From contig NZ_WPNZ01000007.1 of assembly GCF_009755605.1 (NCBI RefSeq), positions 330,168-394,167 of the forward strand: a DNA stretch of 64,000 nt, read 5' to 3'. Made by a program: the position numbers and the translations under genes. Shown here piece after piece: positions 34,890-43,183 of this stretch; within the stretch, counting starts at the first letter, position 1; each line of letters opens with the position of its first letter. Below the pieces are notes generated by a model that saw nothing but the letters and a program-made list of their open reading frames with translations, had not been told where the DNA came from and searched no databases. Origin of the DNA: Streptomyces typhae (GTDB lineage: Bacteria; Actinomycetota; Actinomycetes; Streptomycetales; Streptomycetaceae).

Positions 34890-35800
34890 GCCTCTCCCGC
34901 CTTCGGCTGCCGCGCGCCCGCCTCGCGTCCCCGCCCCGGCGGTCCGGCGAACGCCTGGGCGATGTCGAGCCACCGGTCGGCGTCGGGGCCGTCGGCGCGC
35001 AGGGCGAGGTCGGCGCGGTGGGCCCGCTGGGTGGCGAGGAGACAGAAGTCGAGGGCGGGGCCGGTCACGCGCTGGGCGGCGTCCGCGGGCCCGTACGTCC
35101 ACACCGCGCCGGAGGGCGCGGTCAGCTCCACCCGGAACTCCTCCTCCGGCGCGCTCAGCCCCCGCACGAAGTAGGCGTAGTCGCGGGCCCGTACGCCGAT
35201 GCGGGCCACGTGCCGCAGCCGGTCCGTGGGGACGCGCCGCACCCCGAGGGCGTCCGCGACGTCCTGGGCGTGGGCCCAGGTCTCCATCAGGCGCGCGGTG
35301 GCGACGGACGCGGCGGACATGGGCGGCCCGTACCAGGGGAAGCGGGCCCCGGCGGGAGCCGCGCGCAGCACCCGCTGCAACTCCTCACGCCCGGCGCGCC
35401 ACTGGGCGAGGAGTGCGGCGGGCGGCAGCGCGGCCCCTTCGCGGGCACCGTCGTCGACGAAGGTGCCGGCCGCCTTCAGGGCGTCGGCGGCGTGCGCGGC
35501 GAAGGCGTCGGGGTCGGTCGCCGCGAGCAGCGCCGCCCGGTCGGTCCAGGCGAGGTGGGCGATCTGGTGGGCGACGGTCCAGCCGGGCGCGGGGGTGTCG
35601 AGCGCCCAGCTCCCCTCCCCCGTATCTCCGACGAGCCGGTCGAGTTCACCGCTCTCGGCACGCAGGTCGTCGAGCACGGCGACGACGGTGGCGGCGGGCG
35701 CGGCGGGGGTGGCGGCGGGCGCAGCGACGGTGGCGGCTGGCGCAGCGGCGGCGGCGTTGGCGGCGGCGGCGTTGGCGGCGGATGTGGGTACGTCGGACAC
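34886..35800 (-). CDS. DinB-fold metal-binding protein (TIGR03084-like)
   Basis: A 304-residue protein and first gene of the carboxylase operon. After an Ala-rich N-terminal tail it has the DinB/mycothiol-dependent isomerase-like four-helix domain: TPAPGWTVAHQIAHLAWTD (His metal ligands), then ARLMETWAHAQDVADALG (third His) and a C-terminal sterol-carrier-like part. Such proteins bind zinc and may use mycothiol; their step in this pathway is unknown. GTG 35800 has GGGGAG eight bases upstream and is preferred to 35821. The Ala tail is encoded by GCGGCG-type repeats (about 35690-35785). Confidence 0.8.
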   Translation of the reverse strand: MSDVPTSAANAAAANAAAAAPAATVAAPAATPAAPAATVVAVLDDLRAESGELDRLVGDTGEGSWALDTPAPGWTVAHQIAHLAWTDRAALLAATDPDAFAAHAADALKAAGTFVDDGAREGAALPPAALLAQWRAGREELQRVLRAAPAGARFPWYGPPMSAASVATARLMETWAHAQDVADALGVRRVPTDRLRHVARIGVRARDYAYFVRGLSAPEEEFRVELTAPSGAVWTYGPADAAQRVTGPALDFCLLATQRAHRADLALRADGPDADRWLDIAQAFAGPPGRGREAGARQPKAGEA

Positions 35801-35862
35801 GGGGCGCTCCCCTCGGGGCACGGCGGTGTGCCCTGGAGCATGGCAGCGCGACAGGAAACAAT

Positions 35863-35874
35863 CAAGCGCGCTTG
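35863..35874. promoter_or_regulatory. CAAGCGCGCTTG operator upstream of the carboxylase operon
   Basis: A perfect 12-bp palindrome, with further matching A/T pairs outside (AAT...GTT), 63 bp before the first gene of the operon and directly behind the EamA stop codon. TTGATT overlapping it could serve as a -35 box with CATGCT 17 bp on. The form recalls CAAG/CTTG operators of TetR regulators of acyl-CoA genes (for example KstR2, which has a shorter spacer). Confidence 0.6.
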
Positions 35875-35875
35875 G

Positions 35876-36973
35876 TTATTTTCGCCCTACCTGCGTCCGC
35901 ACCGCCCCCATGCTCGCCGCGACGACCAGCGCGATCGCCAGGGACTCCAGGAGCGTCAGGGCCTGGTCGAGTACGAGGAGACCGGCGATGGCGGCGATGG
36001 CCGGTTCGAGGCTCATCATGACGGCGAAGGTCGACGCGGGCAGGCGGCGCAGGGCGAGGAGTTCGAGGGTGTAGGGCAGCACGGAGGACATGACGGCCAC
36101 GGCCGCGGCGAGGCCGAGCGTGCTGGGGACCGTCAGCTTCGTACCGGACTCCACGATGCCGAGGGGCAGCATCAGGACCGCCCCGAACGCCATGGCGAGG
36201 GCGAGCCCGTCGGCCTGCGGGAAGCGGCGGCCCGTGCGGGCGCTGAAGACGATGTACAGCGCCCACATCGCCCCCGCGGCCAGCGCGAAGGCCACGCCGG
36301 CCTTGTCCAGCGCGCCGAAGCCCCCGGCCCCGCCGCCGCCGAGCAGGAAGACACCGCAGAGGGCGAGACCCGCCCAGACCACGTTCACCGCGCGGCGGGA
36401 GGCGATGACGGACAGGGCCAGCGGGCCGAGGACCTCCAGGGTGACGGCGGGGCCCAGCGGGATCCGGGCCACGGCCTGGTAGAAGAGGCCGTTCATCGCG
36501 GCCATCGTGGCGCCGAAGGCGAGGACCGTGCCCCAGTCCGCCCGCGAGTGCCCGCGCAGGCGGGGGCGGCAGACGACGAGCAGCACCAGGGCGGCGAACA
36601 CCAGGCGCAGGGTGACGATGCCCAGCGCGCCGGCGCGCGGCATCAGGCTCACGGCGATGGCGCCGCCGAACTGCACGGAGACGCAGCCCGCGAGGACGAG
36701 GCCGACGGGCCCGAGGGCCGCCCGGCGGCGGCCGGCTCCGGGCCCGCCCGGCCCCACACCGGACCCACCCGGCCCCACGCCGGACCGGACCGGCCCCACG
36801 CCGGACCGGCCCGGCCCCACGCCGGACCCACCCGCGGCCGCCGCGCCCGCCACCTCCGGCACCCCCACCGTGGCGGGCGCCTCCACCGCGGCGGGGACTC
36901 CCACGCCTCCCCCAGGACCGCCGGGGCCGCCCCGGCCCGCCGTCGCACCGTCCGCCGTACGCGAGCTGTTCAC
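35876..36973 (-). CDS. EamA/DMT-family exporter (RhtA-like)
   Basis: A 365-residue membrane protein with about ten helices in two EamA repeats, for example GPVGLVLAGCVSVQFGGAIA, GTVLAFGATMAAMNGLFYQA and SSVLPYTLELLALRRLPAS followed by SLEPAIAAIAGLLVLDQ. The second-repeat motif resembles the threonine/homoserine exporter RhtA. An unusual 90-residue Gly/Pro/Val tail precedes the first helix and holds four heptads of SGVGP type. GTG 36973 is preferred to the ATG at 37045. It lies just upstream of the carboxylase operon but has its own operator-bounded end. Confidence 0.85.
   Translation of the reverse strand: MNSSRTADGATAGRGGPGGPGGGVGVPAAVEAPATVGVPEVAGAAAAGGSGVGPGRSGVGPVRSGVGPGGSGVGPGGPGAGRRRAALGPVGLVLAGCVSVQFGGAIAVSLMPRAGALGIVTLRLVFAALVLLVVCRPRLRGHSRADWGTVLAFGATMAAMNGLFYQAVARIPLGPAVTLEVLGPLALSVIASRRAVNVVWAGLALCGVFLLGGGGAGGFGALDKAGVAFALAAGAMWALYIVFSARTGRRFPQADGLALAMAFGAVLMLPLGIVESGTKLTVPSTLGLAAAVAVMSSVLPYTLELLALRRLPASTFAVMMSLEPAIAAIAGLLVLDQALTLLESLAIALVVAASMGAVRTQVGRK
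36750..36833. repeat. Four 21-bp tandem repeats in the EamA N-terminal tail
   Basis: Units at 36750-36770, 36771-36791, 36792-36812 and 36813-36833 each begin GGCCCCAC[AG]CCGGAC. They encode four heptapeptides close to GSGVGPG on the minus strand. Confidence 0.85.
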
Positions 36974-37117
36974 GCCACGCCTTTCCCGTCGCCACCAGCA
37001 CGGCGACCCTGCCCACAGTTCATCTTCATGCACTCTCAAGTCCAAGCTAATGGACCATGTCAGGGTTGTGAAACCCTTTTGCCACTGTACGAGGGGTCCG
37101 AGGGGGGCCTGGCGGCG

Positions 37118-39946
37118 TCAGGTCCGGTCCAGTGCCTCCGCCAGGACCTCGGCCAGATGTCGCCCCCGCAGCCCGCCCAGCTGCTCCAGCTGGGTCCGGC
37201 AGGAGTAGCCGTCCGCCAGAATCTGCGCGCCCTCGGGGGCCGACCGCACCGCGGGCAGGAGCTGGTCCTCCGCGCAGGCCGACGACACGTCGTAGTGACC
37301 TTTCTCGAAGCCGAAGTTGCCCGCGAGGCCGCAGCAGCCGCCGCTCAGCTCGCCGTCCAGGCCCGCCCGCGCGCGCAGCCGCTGTTCGGCCGCGTCGCCG
37401 AGCACGGCGTGCTGGTGGCAGTGGGTCTGGCCGGTCACGGGCCGGTTCACGCGCGGCGGCTCCCAGTGGGGGGCGTACTCCTCCAGGGTCTGCGCGAAGG
37501 TGCGCACGGACGCGGCGAGCACGCGCGCGTCCGGGGCCCCGGAGGGTGCCAGCTCCACCAGGTCCGTCCTCAGCGCCGCCGCGCAGCTCGGTTCGAGGAC
37601 GACGAGGGGCGTGCCCGCCGCGAGCAGTGGAAGCATCCGCTTCATCCGCTCCAGGGTGCGGCGCTGCACCGCGCGCGCCTGGTCGAGCTGCCCCGTGGAG
37701 ACGTAGGTGAGCCCGCAGCACACGCCGTCGGGCGGCAGCAGGACCGTCAGACCCGCGGCTTCGAGCACGCGTACGGCGGCGCGTGCGACGGAGGGCGAGA
37801 GGTGGTCGGTGAAGGTGTCGGGCCACAGGACGACCGTGCGGCCACCTCCATGCCCGCTCACCACCGCCCGACTCCCCCACCACCGCCGGAACGTCCGCGG
37901 CGCCACCCGCGGCAGCGCACGCCGCGGCTCGATGCCGCCGAGGCGCTTCGCGAGCGCGGCCAGCGGTGGGACGGACGTGAGGAGGTTGACGAGGCGGGCG
38001 GTGCGGGTGGCGGCGACGGCCCGCAGCCAGCGCGGGAGGCGGCCCATGACGTAGTGCGCGGCGGGCCTGCGCCGCCCCGCGTAGTGGTGGTGCAGGAACT
38101 CGGCCTTGTACGTGGCCATGTCGACGCCGACCGGGCAGTCGGAGCGGCAGCCCTTGCAGGACAGGCAGAGGTCGAGCGCGTCCCGCACCTCCACCGAGCG
38201 CCAGCCGTCCTCGACGACCTCGCCCGCCAGCATCTCGTGCAGGAGCCGGGCCCGGCCGCGCGTGGAGTGCTCCTCCTCGCCGGTGGCGCGGAAGGAGGGG
38301 CACATCACGCCGCCGCCGGAAGCGGCGCTCGGCGTACGGCACTTGGCGACGCCCACGCATCTGCGGACCGCCGCCGAGAAGTCCCCGCCGTCGTGCGGGT
38401 AGCCGAAGGCGACGTCGACGGGTTCGCGGGGCAGGGGCGCGAAGCGCAGATGGGAGTCGAGGGGGTGGGGGCGGACGAGGATGCCGGGGTTGAGGAGACC
38501 GGTCGGGTCCCAGAGGTCCTTGACCCGCGCGAAGAGCCCGACGAGGTCGGGCCCGTACATCTTCGGCAGCAGTTCCGCGCGGGCCTGGCCGTCGCCGTGT
38601 TCCCCGGACAGCGAGCCGCCGTGGGCGACGACGAGTTCCGCCAGGTCCTCGGAGAAGCGGCGGAAGCGGGCCACGCCCGGCGCGGTCAGGAGGTCGAAGT
38701 CGATGCGTACGTGGATGCAGCCGTCGCCGAAGTGCCCGTACGGGGTGCCCCGCAGGCCGTGTTCGGCGAGCAGCGCGCGGAAGTCCCGCAGATAGGGGCC
38801 GAGCCGGGCGGGCGGCACGGCGCAGTCCTCCCAGCCCGGCCAGGCCTCGCTGCCGTCCGGCATCCGGGTGGCCGTGCCGGAGGCGTCCTCGCGGACCCGC
38901 CACAGCGTGCGCTGCCGCGCCGGGTCCGCCACGACGGCGGCGTCCAGGCAGTCCGCCGCGCGCACGATCGCGGTGGCGTGCGCCTGCGCATCGGCGGCCG
39001 TCGCACCGCCCGTCTCCACGAACAGCCAGGCACCGCCCCGGGGCAGACCGTGCGTGTCGCGTACGAGGTCGGCGGCCATGCCTTCGACGGTGAGCGGGTG
39101 GTGCGGGAGCAGCCCGGGGGCGGCTTCGGCGGCGGCGCTCTCGTCGGTGTACCCGAGGACCGCGAGGGCGCGGGCGCGGGGTGCCTCGACGAGCCGGACC
39201 GTGGCCTCGGTGAGGACGCCGAGGGTGCCTTCGCTGCCGCAGAGGAGACGGGTGAGGTCGGGGCCCCGTTCCGGCAGGAGGGCGTCGAGCGCGTAGCCGG
39301 AGATGCGGCGGGGCAGGTCGGGGAAGCCGGTGCGGAGCAGGGCCAGGTCCCGTTCGACCAGGTCCTTCAGGCCTTCCGGGGCTCCGGTCCAGGTGCCGGG
39401 GCGCAGGGTGCGGGGCGCTTCCGCGCCCGGGGCGGCGGCCGTCAGGACGGTCAGCTCGCGCACGTTGTCGGCGGTGGTGCCCCAGGCCACGGAGTGGGCG
39501 CCGCAGGAGTTGTTGCCGATCATGCCGCCGAGGGTGCAGCGGCTGTGGGTGGAGGGGTCGGGGCCGAAGGTGAGGTGGTGCGGCGCGGCGGCGCTCCGCA
39601 GGGTGTCCAGGACGAGGCCGGGCTGCACGCGGGCCGTGCGGGTGCCGGGGTCCAGGTCGAGGAGCCCGTTCATGTACCGGGTGAAGTCCAGGACCACGCC
39701 GGTTCCTGTGGCCTGGCCCGCGATGGAGGTGGCGGCGCCTCTGGGGACGACGGGAGTGCCGTGTTCCCGGCACACGGCGAGGGCCGCGGCGACGTCGGCC
39801 GCGTCTCGCGGGGCGATCGTTCCTCGCGGGACGCGGCGGTAGTTGGACGCGTCCATGGTCGCCAGCGCGCGGGCCGTCCGCGTGAAGTCCACGTCCCCCC
39901 GCACCGCGCGGCGCAGGGCCCGCTCCAGCTCATCTCCATTACCCAT
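37118..39946 (-). CDS. FAD/Fe-S 2-hydroxyacid dehydrogenase (GlcD-GlcF-type fusion, YdiJ-like)
   Basis: A 942-residue flavo-iron-sulfur enzyme. The N-terminal PCMH-type FAD domain has PVVPRGAATSIAGQATGTGV and TLGGMIGNNSCGAHSVAWGT (about residues 68-155). The FAD-oxidase C domain includes CIHVRIDFDLL and GSLSGEHGDGQARAELLPKM (about 430). Two 4Fe-4S motifs follow (CRTP...MCPSF and CLSCKGCRSDCPVGVDM, about 600), then two CCG domains (GVCCGLTY and GGCCGLAGNFG). It oxidises a D-2-hydroxyacid such as D-lactate, glycolate or 2-hydroxyglutarate, passing electrons to the respiratory chain. It is divergent from serC, so a link to 3-phosphoglycerate/serine metabolism (D-2-hydroxyglutarate is a SerA by-product) is attractive but inferred. 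Confidence 0.88.
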   Translation of the reverse strand: MGNGDELERALRRAVRGDVDFTRTARALATMDASNYRRVPRGTIAPRDAADVAAALAVCREHGTPVVPRGAATSIAGQATGTGVVLDFTRYMNGLLDLDPGTRTARVQPGLVLDTLRSAAAPHHLTFGPDPSTHSRCTLGGMIGNNSCGAHSVAWGTTADNVRELTVLTAAAPGAEAPRTLRPGTWTGAPEGLKDLVERDLALLRTGFPDLPRRISGYALDALLPERGPDLTRLLCGSEGTLGVLTEATVRLVEAPRARALAVLGYTDESAAAEAAPGLLPHHPLTVEGMAADLVRDTHGLPRGGAWLFVETGGATAADAQAHATAIVRAADCLDAAVVADPARQRTLWRVREDASGTATRMPDGSEAWPGWEDCAVPPARLGPYLRDFRALLAEHGLRGTPYGHFGDGCIHVRIDFDLLTAPGVARFRRFSEDLAELVVAHGGSLSGEHGDGQARAELLPKMYGPDLVGLFARVKDLWDPTGLLNPGILVRPHPLDSHLRFAPLPREPVDVAFGYPHDGGDFSAAVRRCVGVAKCRTPSAASGGGVMCPSFRATGEEEHSTRGRARLLHEMLAGEVVEDGWRSVEVRDALDLCLSCKGCRSDCPVGVDMATYKAEFLHHHYAGRRRPAAHYVMGRLPRWLRAVAATRTARLVNLLTSVPPLAALAKRLGGIEPRRALPRVAPRTFRRWWGSRAVVSGHGGGRTVVLWPDTFTDHLSPSVARAAVRVLEAAGLTVLLPPDGVCCGLTYVSTGQLDQARAVQRRTLERMKRMLPLLAAGTPLVVLEPSCAAALRTDLVELAPSGAPDARVLAASVRTFAQTLEEYAPHWEPPRVNRPVTGQTHCHQHAVLGDAAEQRLRARAGLDGELSGGCCGLAGNFGFEKGHYDVSSACAEDQLLPAVRSAPEGAQILADGYSCRTQLEQLGGLRGRHLAEVLAEALDRT

Positions 39947-40080
39947 GCCTCAGAGGCTGCCCAGGCGGCGCCCCGCTCACCACCGCCCACAGCGGGAACG
40001 GGGTGACGGGCGGGACGTCGGCCGTCTCGCGAGGTGGACGAGGGGCAGCCCGGATCCACCGGAGAGGCTAGGCTCGGCCC

Positions 40081-41199
40081 GTGGCTGAGATCCGGATTCC
40101 CGCTGACATCAAGCCCGCCGACGGCCGTTTCGGCGCGGGCCCCTCCAAGGTGCGGACGGAGGCGCTGGACGCCCTGGCCGCCACCGGCACCTCGCTCCTC
40201 GGCACGTCCCACCGCCAGGCGCCGGTGAAGAACCTCGTGGGCCGCGTCCGCGAGGGCGTACGCGAGCTGTTCCAGTTCCCCGAGGGCTACGAGGTGGTCC
40301 TCGGCAACGGCGGCTCCACCGCGTTCTGGGACGTCGCGACCCACGGCCTGATCGAGAACAAGTCGCAGCACCTCACGTTCGGCGAGTTCAGCTCCAAGTT
40401 CGCGAAGGCGGCGAAGCTCGCCCCCTGGCTCGCGGAGCCGACGGTCGTCTCCGCCGACCCGGGCACGCACCCCGTCCCCGAGGCCGAGCAGGGCGTGGAC
40501 GTGTACGCCCTCACGCACAACGAGACCTCCACCGGAGTGGCCGCCCCCATCGAGCGGGTGGCGGGCGCCGACGAGAACGCCCTGGTCCTCGTGGACGCCA
40601 CCTCCGGCGCGGGCGGCCTGCCCGTCGACATCGCGCAGAGCGACGTCTACTACTTCGCTCCGCAGAAGTCGTTCGCGTCGGACGGCGGCCTGTGGGTGGC
40701 GGCGTTCTCCCCGGCGGCCCTGGAGCGCGCCGAGCGCGTGCACGCGAGCGGCCGTCACGTACCGGAGTTCTTCAGCCTGCCGACGGCGATCGACAACTCC
40801 CGCAAGAACCAGACGTACAACACCCCGGCCCTCGCCACCCTGTTCCTGCTCGGTGAGCAGCTCGACTGGATCAACGGCCAGGGCGGCCTCGACTGGTCGG
40901 TGCGCCGCACGGCGACGTCCGCGCGCACGCTCTACGGCTGGGCGGAGGAGTCGAAGTACGCGACGCCGTTCGTCTCGGACGCGGCCAAGCGCTCGCAGGT
41001 CATCGGCACCATCGACTTCGACGACGAGATCGACGCGGCCGCCGTGGCCAAGGTCCTGCGCGCCAACGGCATCGTGGACACCGAGCCGTACCGCAAGCTG
41101 GGCCGCAACCAGCTCCGCGTCGCGATGTTCCCGGCGATCGACCCGAAGGACGTCGAGGCGCTCACCAAGTGCGTCGACTATGTGATCGAGCAGCTCTGA
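40081..41199 (+). CDS. serC: Phosphoserine aminotransferase (actinobacterial type)
   Basis: A 372-residue PLP enzyme converting 3-phosphohydroxypyruvate and glutamate to phosphoserine, the second step of serine synthesis. Seen: FGAGPSKVRTEALDAL, GTSHRQAPVKN, LGNGGSTAFWDVATHGLI (PLP phosphate site), ALTHNETSTGV, and the Schiff-base Lys in YYFAPQKSFASDGG (about residue 197). It ends with the FPAIDPKDVEALTKCVDYV segment typical of the mycobacterial/streptomycete form. GTG 40081 starts the conserved AEIRIPADIKPADGRFG. It ends 10 bp before a strong hairpin. Confidence 0.95.
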   Translation: MAEIRIPADIKPADGRFGAGPSKVRTEALDALAATGTSLLGTSHRQAPVKNLVGRVREGVRELFQFPEGYEVVLGNGGSTAFWDVATHGLIENKSQHLTFGEFSSKFAKAAKLAPWLAEPTVVSADPGTHPVPEAEQGVDVYALTHNETSTGVAAPIERVAGADENALVLVDATSGAGGLPVDIAQSDVYYFAPQKSFASDGGLWVAAFSPAALERAERVHASGRHVPEFFSLPTAIDNSRKNQTYNTPALATLFLLGEQLDWINGQGGLDWSVRRTATSARTLYGWAEESKYATPFVSDAAKRSQVIGTIDFDDEIDAAAVAKVLRANGIVDTEPYRKLGRNQLRVAMFPAIDPKDVEALTKCVDYVIEQL

Positions 41200-41209
41200 C
41201 TCCGACGTA

Positions 41210-41254
41210 CGCCAGGGTCACGGGTACGCGGTCCGCGTACCCGTGACCCTGGCG
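41210..41254. terminator. Bidirectional terminator between serC and the DrrB-type gene
   Basis: A perfect 21-bp inverted repeat (41210-41230 and 41234-41254) with loop GTC, filling the 59-bp gap between two convergent genes. It is symmetrical, so it can stop transcripts from both sides. Confidence 0.85.
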
Positions 41255-41258
41255 GCGT

Positions 41259-42104
41259 TCAGCGGCTGAGTCGCTTGAACCTCCGCACCGCCAGCGGCAG
41301 GAACACCGCCGTCACCACCAGCGGCCACACCACCCCCATGAGCACGGCGTTCTGCTCCACCCAGCTGGAGCCGCCCGCGCCGGGGTTGCCGAAGAGTTCC
41401 CGGGCGGCCGTGCCCGTGGACGACACCGGGTTCCAGGCGGCGATCGGCGCCAGCCAGTCCGGCATCAGGGACGGCGCCACGAACACGCTGGAGATCATGG
41501 TGAGCGGGAACGCGACGGCGTAGAGGCCGCCCGCCGCCTCCGGGCTCGGGACCACGAGGCCGAGCCACACACCCACCCAGATCAGGCTGAAGCGGAGCAG
41601 GAGCAGCAGCGCGAACGCGGCGACCGCGTTCAGGACGCCGTTGTCCGGGCGCCAGCCGATCGCCACGGCCGTCAGCGCGAGGATCGTCAACTCGGCGCAG
41701 GCCACGACGAGGTCGGAGAGGCCGCGCCCCGCCGACACCGCGGACGGCGCCATGGGCATGGAGCGGAAGCGGTCGATGACGCCCTTGGAGGCGTCCGTGA
41801 CGACGCCCATCGCGGTGTTCATGAAGCCGAAGGCCATCGTCATCACGAACATGCCGGGCATCAGGAAGTCCTTGTAGTCGCCCTCGCCGCCCGGCACCTT
41901 CATGGCCTCGCCGAAGACGAACCCGTACAGGAGCACGCTGATGATGGGGAAGCCGAGCTGCCAGGCGATGTTGATGGGCTGGCGCCTGAAGTGCGTGAGG
42001 TAGCGGCGGGTGACGTTGAGGGTGTCGGCGACCGCCCAGTACGCCCGCCCGTGCGGTACGGGGGCCATCGGGACGGTCCCGCCGGTCGTGGTGATGTCGC
42101 TCAT
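41259..42104 (-). CDS. ABC-2 type permease (DrrB-like)
   Basis: A 281-residue membrane subunit with six helices, for example NIAWQLGFPIISVLLYGFVF, LMPGMFVMTMAFGFMNTAMG and the typical ABC-2 segment FPLTMISSVFVAPSLMPDWLAPIAAWNP. It is coupled to the ATPase gene by a 4-bp ATGA overlap. DrrAB-type exporters pump hydrophobic drugs or cell-envelope lipids; the substrate is unknown. It is under the same control as the ATPase gene. Confidence 0.9.
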   Translation of the reverse strand: MSDITTTGGTVPMAPVPHGRAYWAVADTLNVTRRYLTHFRRQPINIAWQLGFPIISVLLYGFVFGEAMKVPGGEGDYKDFLMPGMFVMTMAFGFMNTAMGVVTDASKGVIDRFRSMPMAPSAVSAGRGLSDLVVACAELTILALTAVAIGWRPDNGVLNAVAAFALLLLLRFSLIWVGVWLGLVVPSPEAAGGLYAVAFPLTMISSVFVAPSLMPDWLAPIAAWNPVSSTGTAARELFGNPGAGGSSWVEQNAVLMGVVWPLVVTAVFLPLAVRRFKRLSR

Positions 42105-43105
42105 GCTGCGGCTCCCGTCTTCTCGCCGGCGGACTTCTCGGCGGGCCTGTCCCCCGTGAGCCGCAGGAACACGTCGTCCAGGCTCGGGCGGCGCAGGCCG
42201 ATGTCCTCGACGGCGACGCCCTCGTCCTGGAGGGTGCGGGCGACGTCGGTCAGCGCCGCCACGCGGTCGGTGACGGCGGCCTGCACGCGGCGCTCCGCCT
42301 CGACCGTCTCCGGCTCGCCGTCCGCGACCCGCGCGACGGCCTTCACGACGGCCGGCAGGTCCGCGGCCTCCGAGACGACGACCTCCAGATGGCTGCCGCC
42401 GACGGTGGCCTTCAGGCCGTCGGGGGTGTCGTCGGCGATGGCGCGGCCCTGGTCGATGACGGTGACGCGGGAGGCGAGCTTGTCGGCCTCCTCCAGATAC
42501 TGTGTAGTGAGTAGAACGCTCGTTCCACTGGCTACGAGGGAACGGACGGAGTCCCAGACCTCGCTGCGGCTGCGCGGGTCGAGGCCGGTCGTCGGCTCGT
42601 CCAGGAACAGCACGGACGGGGCGAGGATCATCGAAGCGGCGAGGTCGAGGCGGCGCCGCATGCCGCCGCTGTACTGGCCCGCGCCCTTGTCGGCGGCGGC
42701 CGTCAGGTCGAACTGCTCCAGGAGCTCGGCCGCGCGCCGGGCCGCCCGGTCGCCCCCGAGGTGGAAGAGGCGGCCGAACATCTCCAGGTTCTGCCGGCCG
42801 GTGAGGATCTCGTCCACCGCCGCGTACTGACCCGTGAGGCCGATACGGCCGCGGACGACGCGGGCGTCGCGCACCACGTCCGCCCCGCCGACCTCGGCCC
42901 GGCCGCCGTCGAGCCTGAGCAGCGTCGCCAGGATGCGCACCGCCGTCGTCTTGCCCGCGCCGTTCGGACCGAGCAGGCCGTGCACCGTGCCGTGCTCCAC
43001 GGTCAGGTCGAAGCCGTCGAGGGCTCTCTTGTCGCCGTACTTCTTCACCAGGCCGCGGGCCCGGACCGCGTGCTCTGCGCCGTTCATTGCCCCTCCGCTG
43101 TTCAC
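42101..43105 (-). CDS. ABC transporter ATPase (DrrA-like)
   Basis: A 334-residue drug-exporter ATPase. It has Walker A GPNGAGKTTAV (about residue 45), Q-loop IGLTGQYAAVDEILTG, signature YSGGMRRRLDLAASM, Walker B VLFLDEPTTGLD, LLTTQYLEEADKL and the C-terminal DrrA extension after residue 230 (ending PSLDDVFLRLTGDR). Two in-frame starts, GTG 43105 and ATG 43087, lie in an 18-bp tandem duplication that gives each its own GGAGGGGCA ribosome binding site. It is divergent from the TetR gene, with paired operators 21 bp before the GTG. Confidence 0.9.
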   Translation of the reverse strand: MNSGGAMNGAEHAVRARGLVKKYGDKRALDGFDLTVEHGTVHGLLGPNGAGKTTAVRILATLLRLDGGRAEVGGADVVRDARVVRGRIGLTGQYAAVDEILTGRQNLEMFGRLFHLGGDRAARRAAELLEQFDLTAAADKGAGQYSGGMRRRLDLAASMILAPSVLFLDEPTTGLDPRSRSEVWDSVRSLVASGTSVLLTTQYLEEADKLASRVTVIDQGRAIADDTPDGLKATVGGSHLEVVVSEAADLPAVVKAVARVADGEPETVEAERRVQAAVTDRVAALTDVARTLQDEGVAVEDIGLRRPSLDDVFLRLTGDRPAEKSAGEKTGAAA

Positions 43106-43125
43106 TGCCCCTCCACCCCTCCTAT

Positions 43126-43140
43126 GAGTACACCGTACTC
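43126..43140. promoter_or_regulatory. 15-bp operator, copy 1 (drrAB-type/TetR promoter)
   Basis: GAGTACACCGTACTC: perfect 6-bp arms around a 3-base centre, 21 bp before the ATPase start. It matches the copy at 43147-43161. Likely site for the TetR protein encoded to the right. Confidence 0.85.
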
Positions 43141-43146
43141 AGATAA

Positions 43147-43161
43147 GAGTACATCGTACTC
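43147..43161. promoter_or_regulatory. 15-bp operator, copy 2 (drrAB-type/TetR promoter)
   Basis: GAGTACATCGTACTC: same arms, shifted by exactly 21 bp (two helical turns) from copy 1, so two TetR dimers could bind side by side on one face. It lies 22 bp before the TetR gene start, where it would block both promoters. Confidence 0.85.
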
Positions 43162-43183
43162 AGTTTTCGCCCAAGGGATTATC

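Noticed and set aside
35018..40006. Very long open frame (over 1,600 codons) on the plus strand
   Set aside because: It lies antisense to four clear minus-strand genes (DinB-fold, EamA, FAD/Fe-S enzyme and neighbours). Such frames stay open only because stop codons are rare at this base composition.
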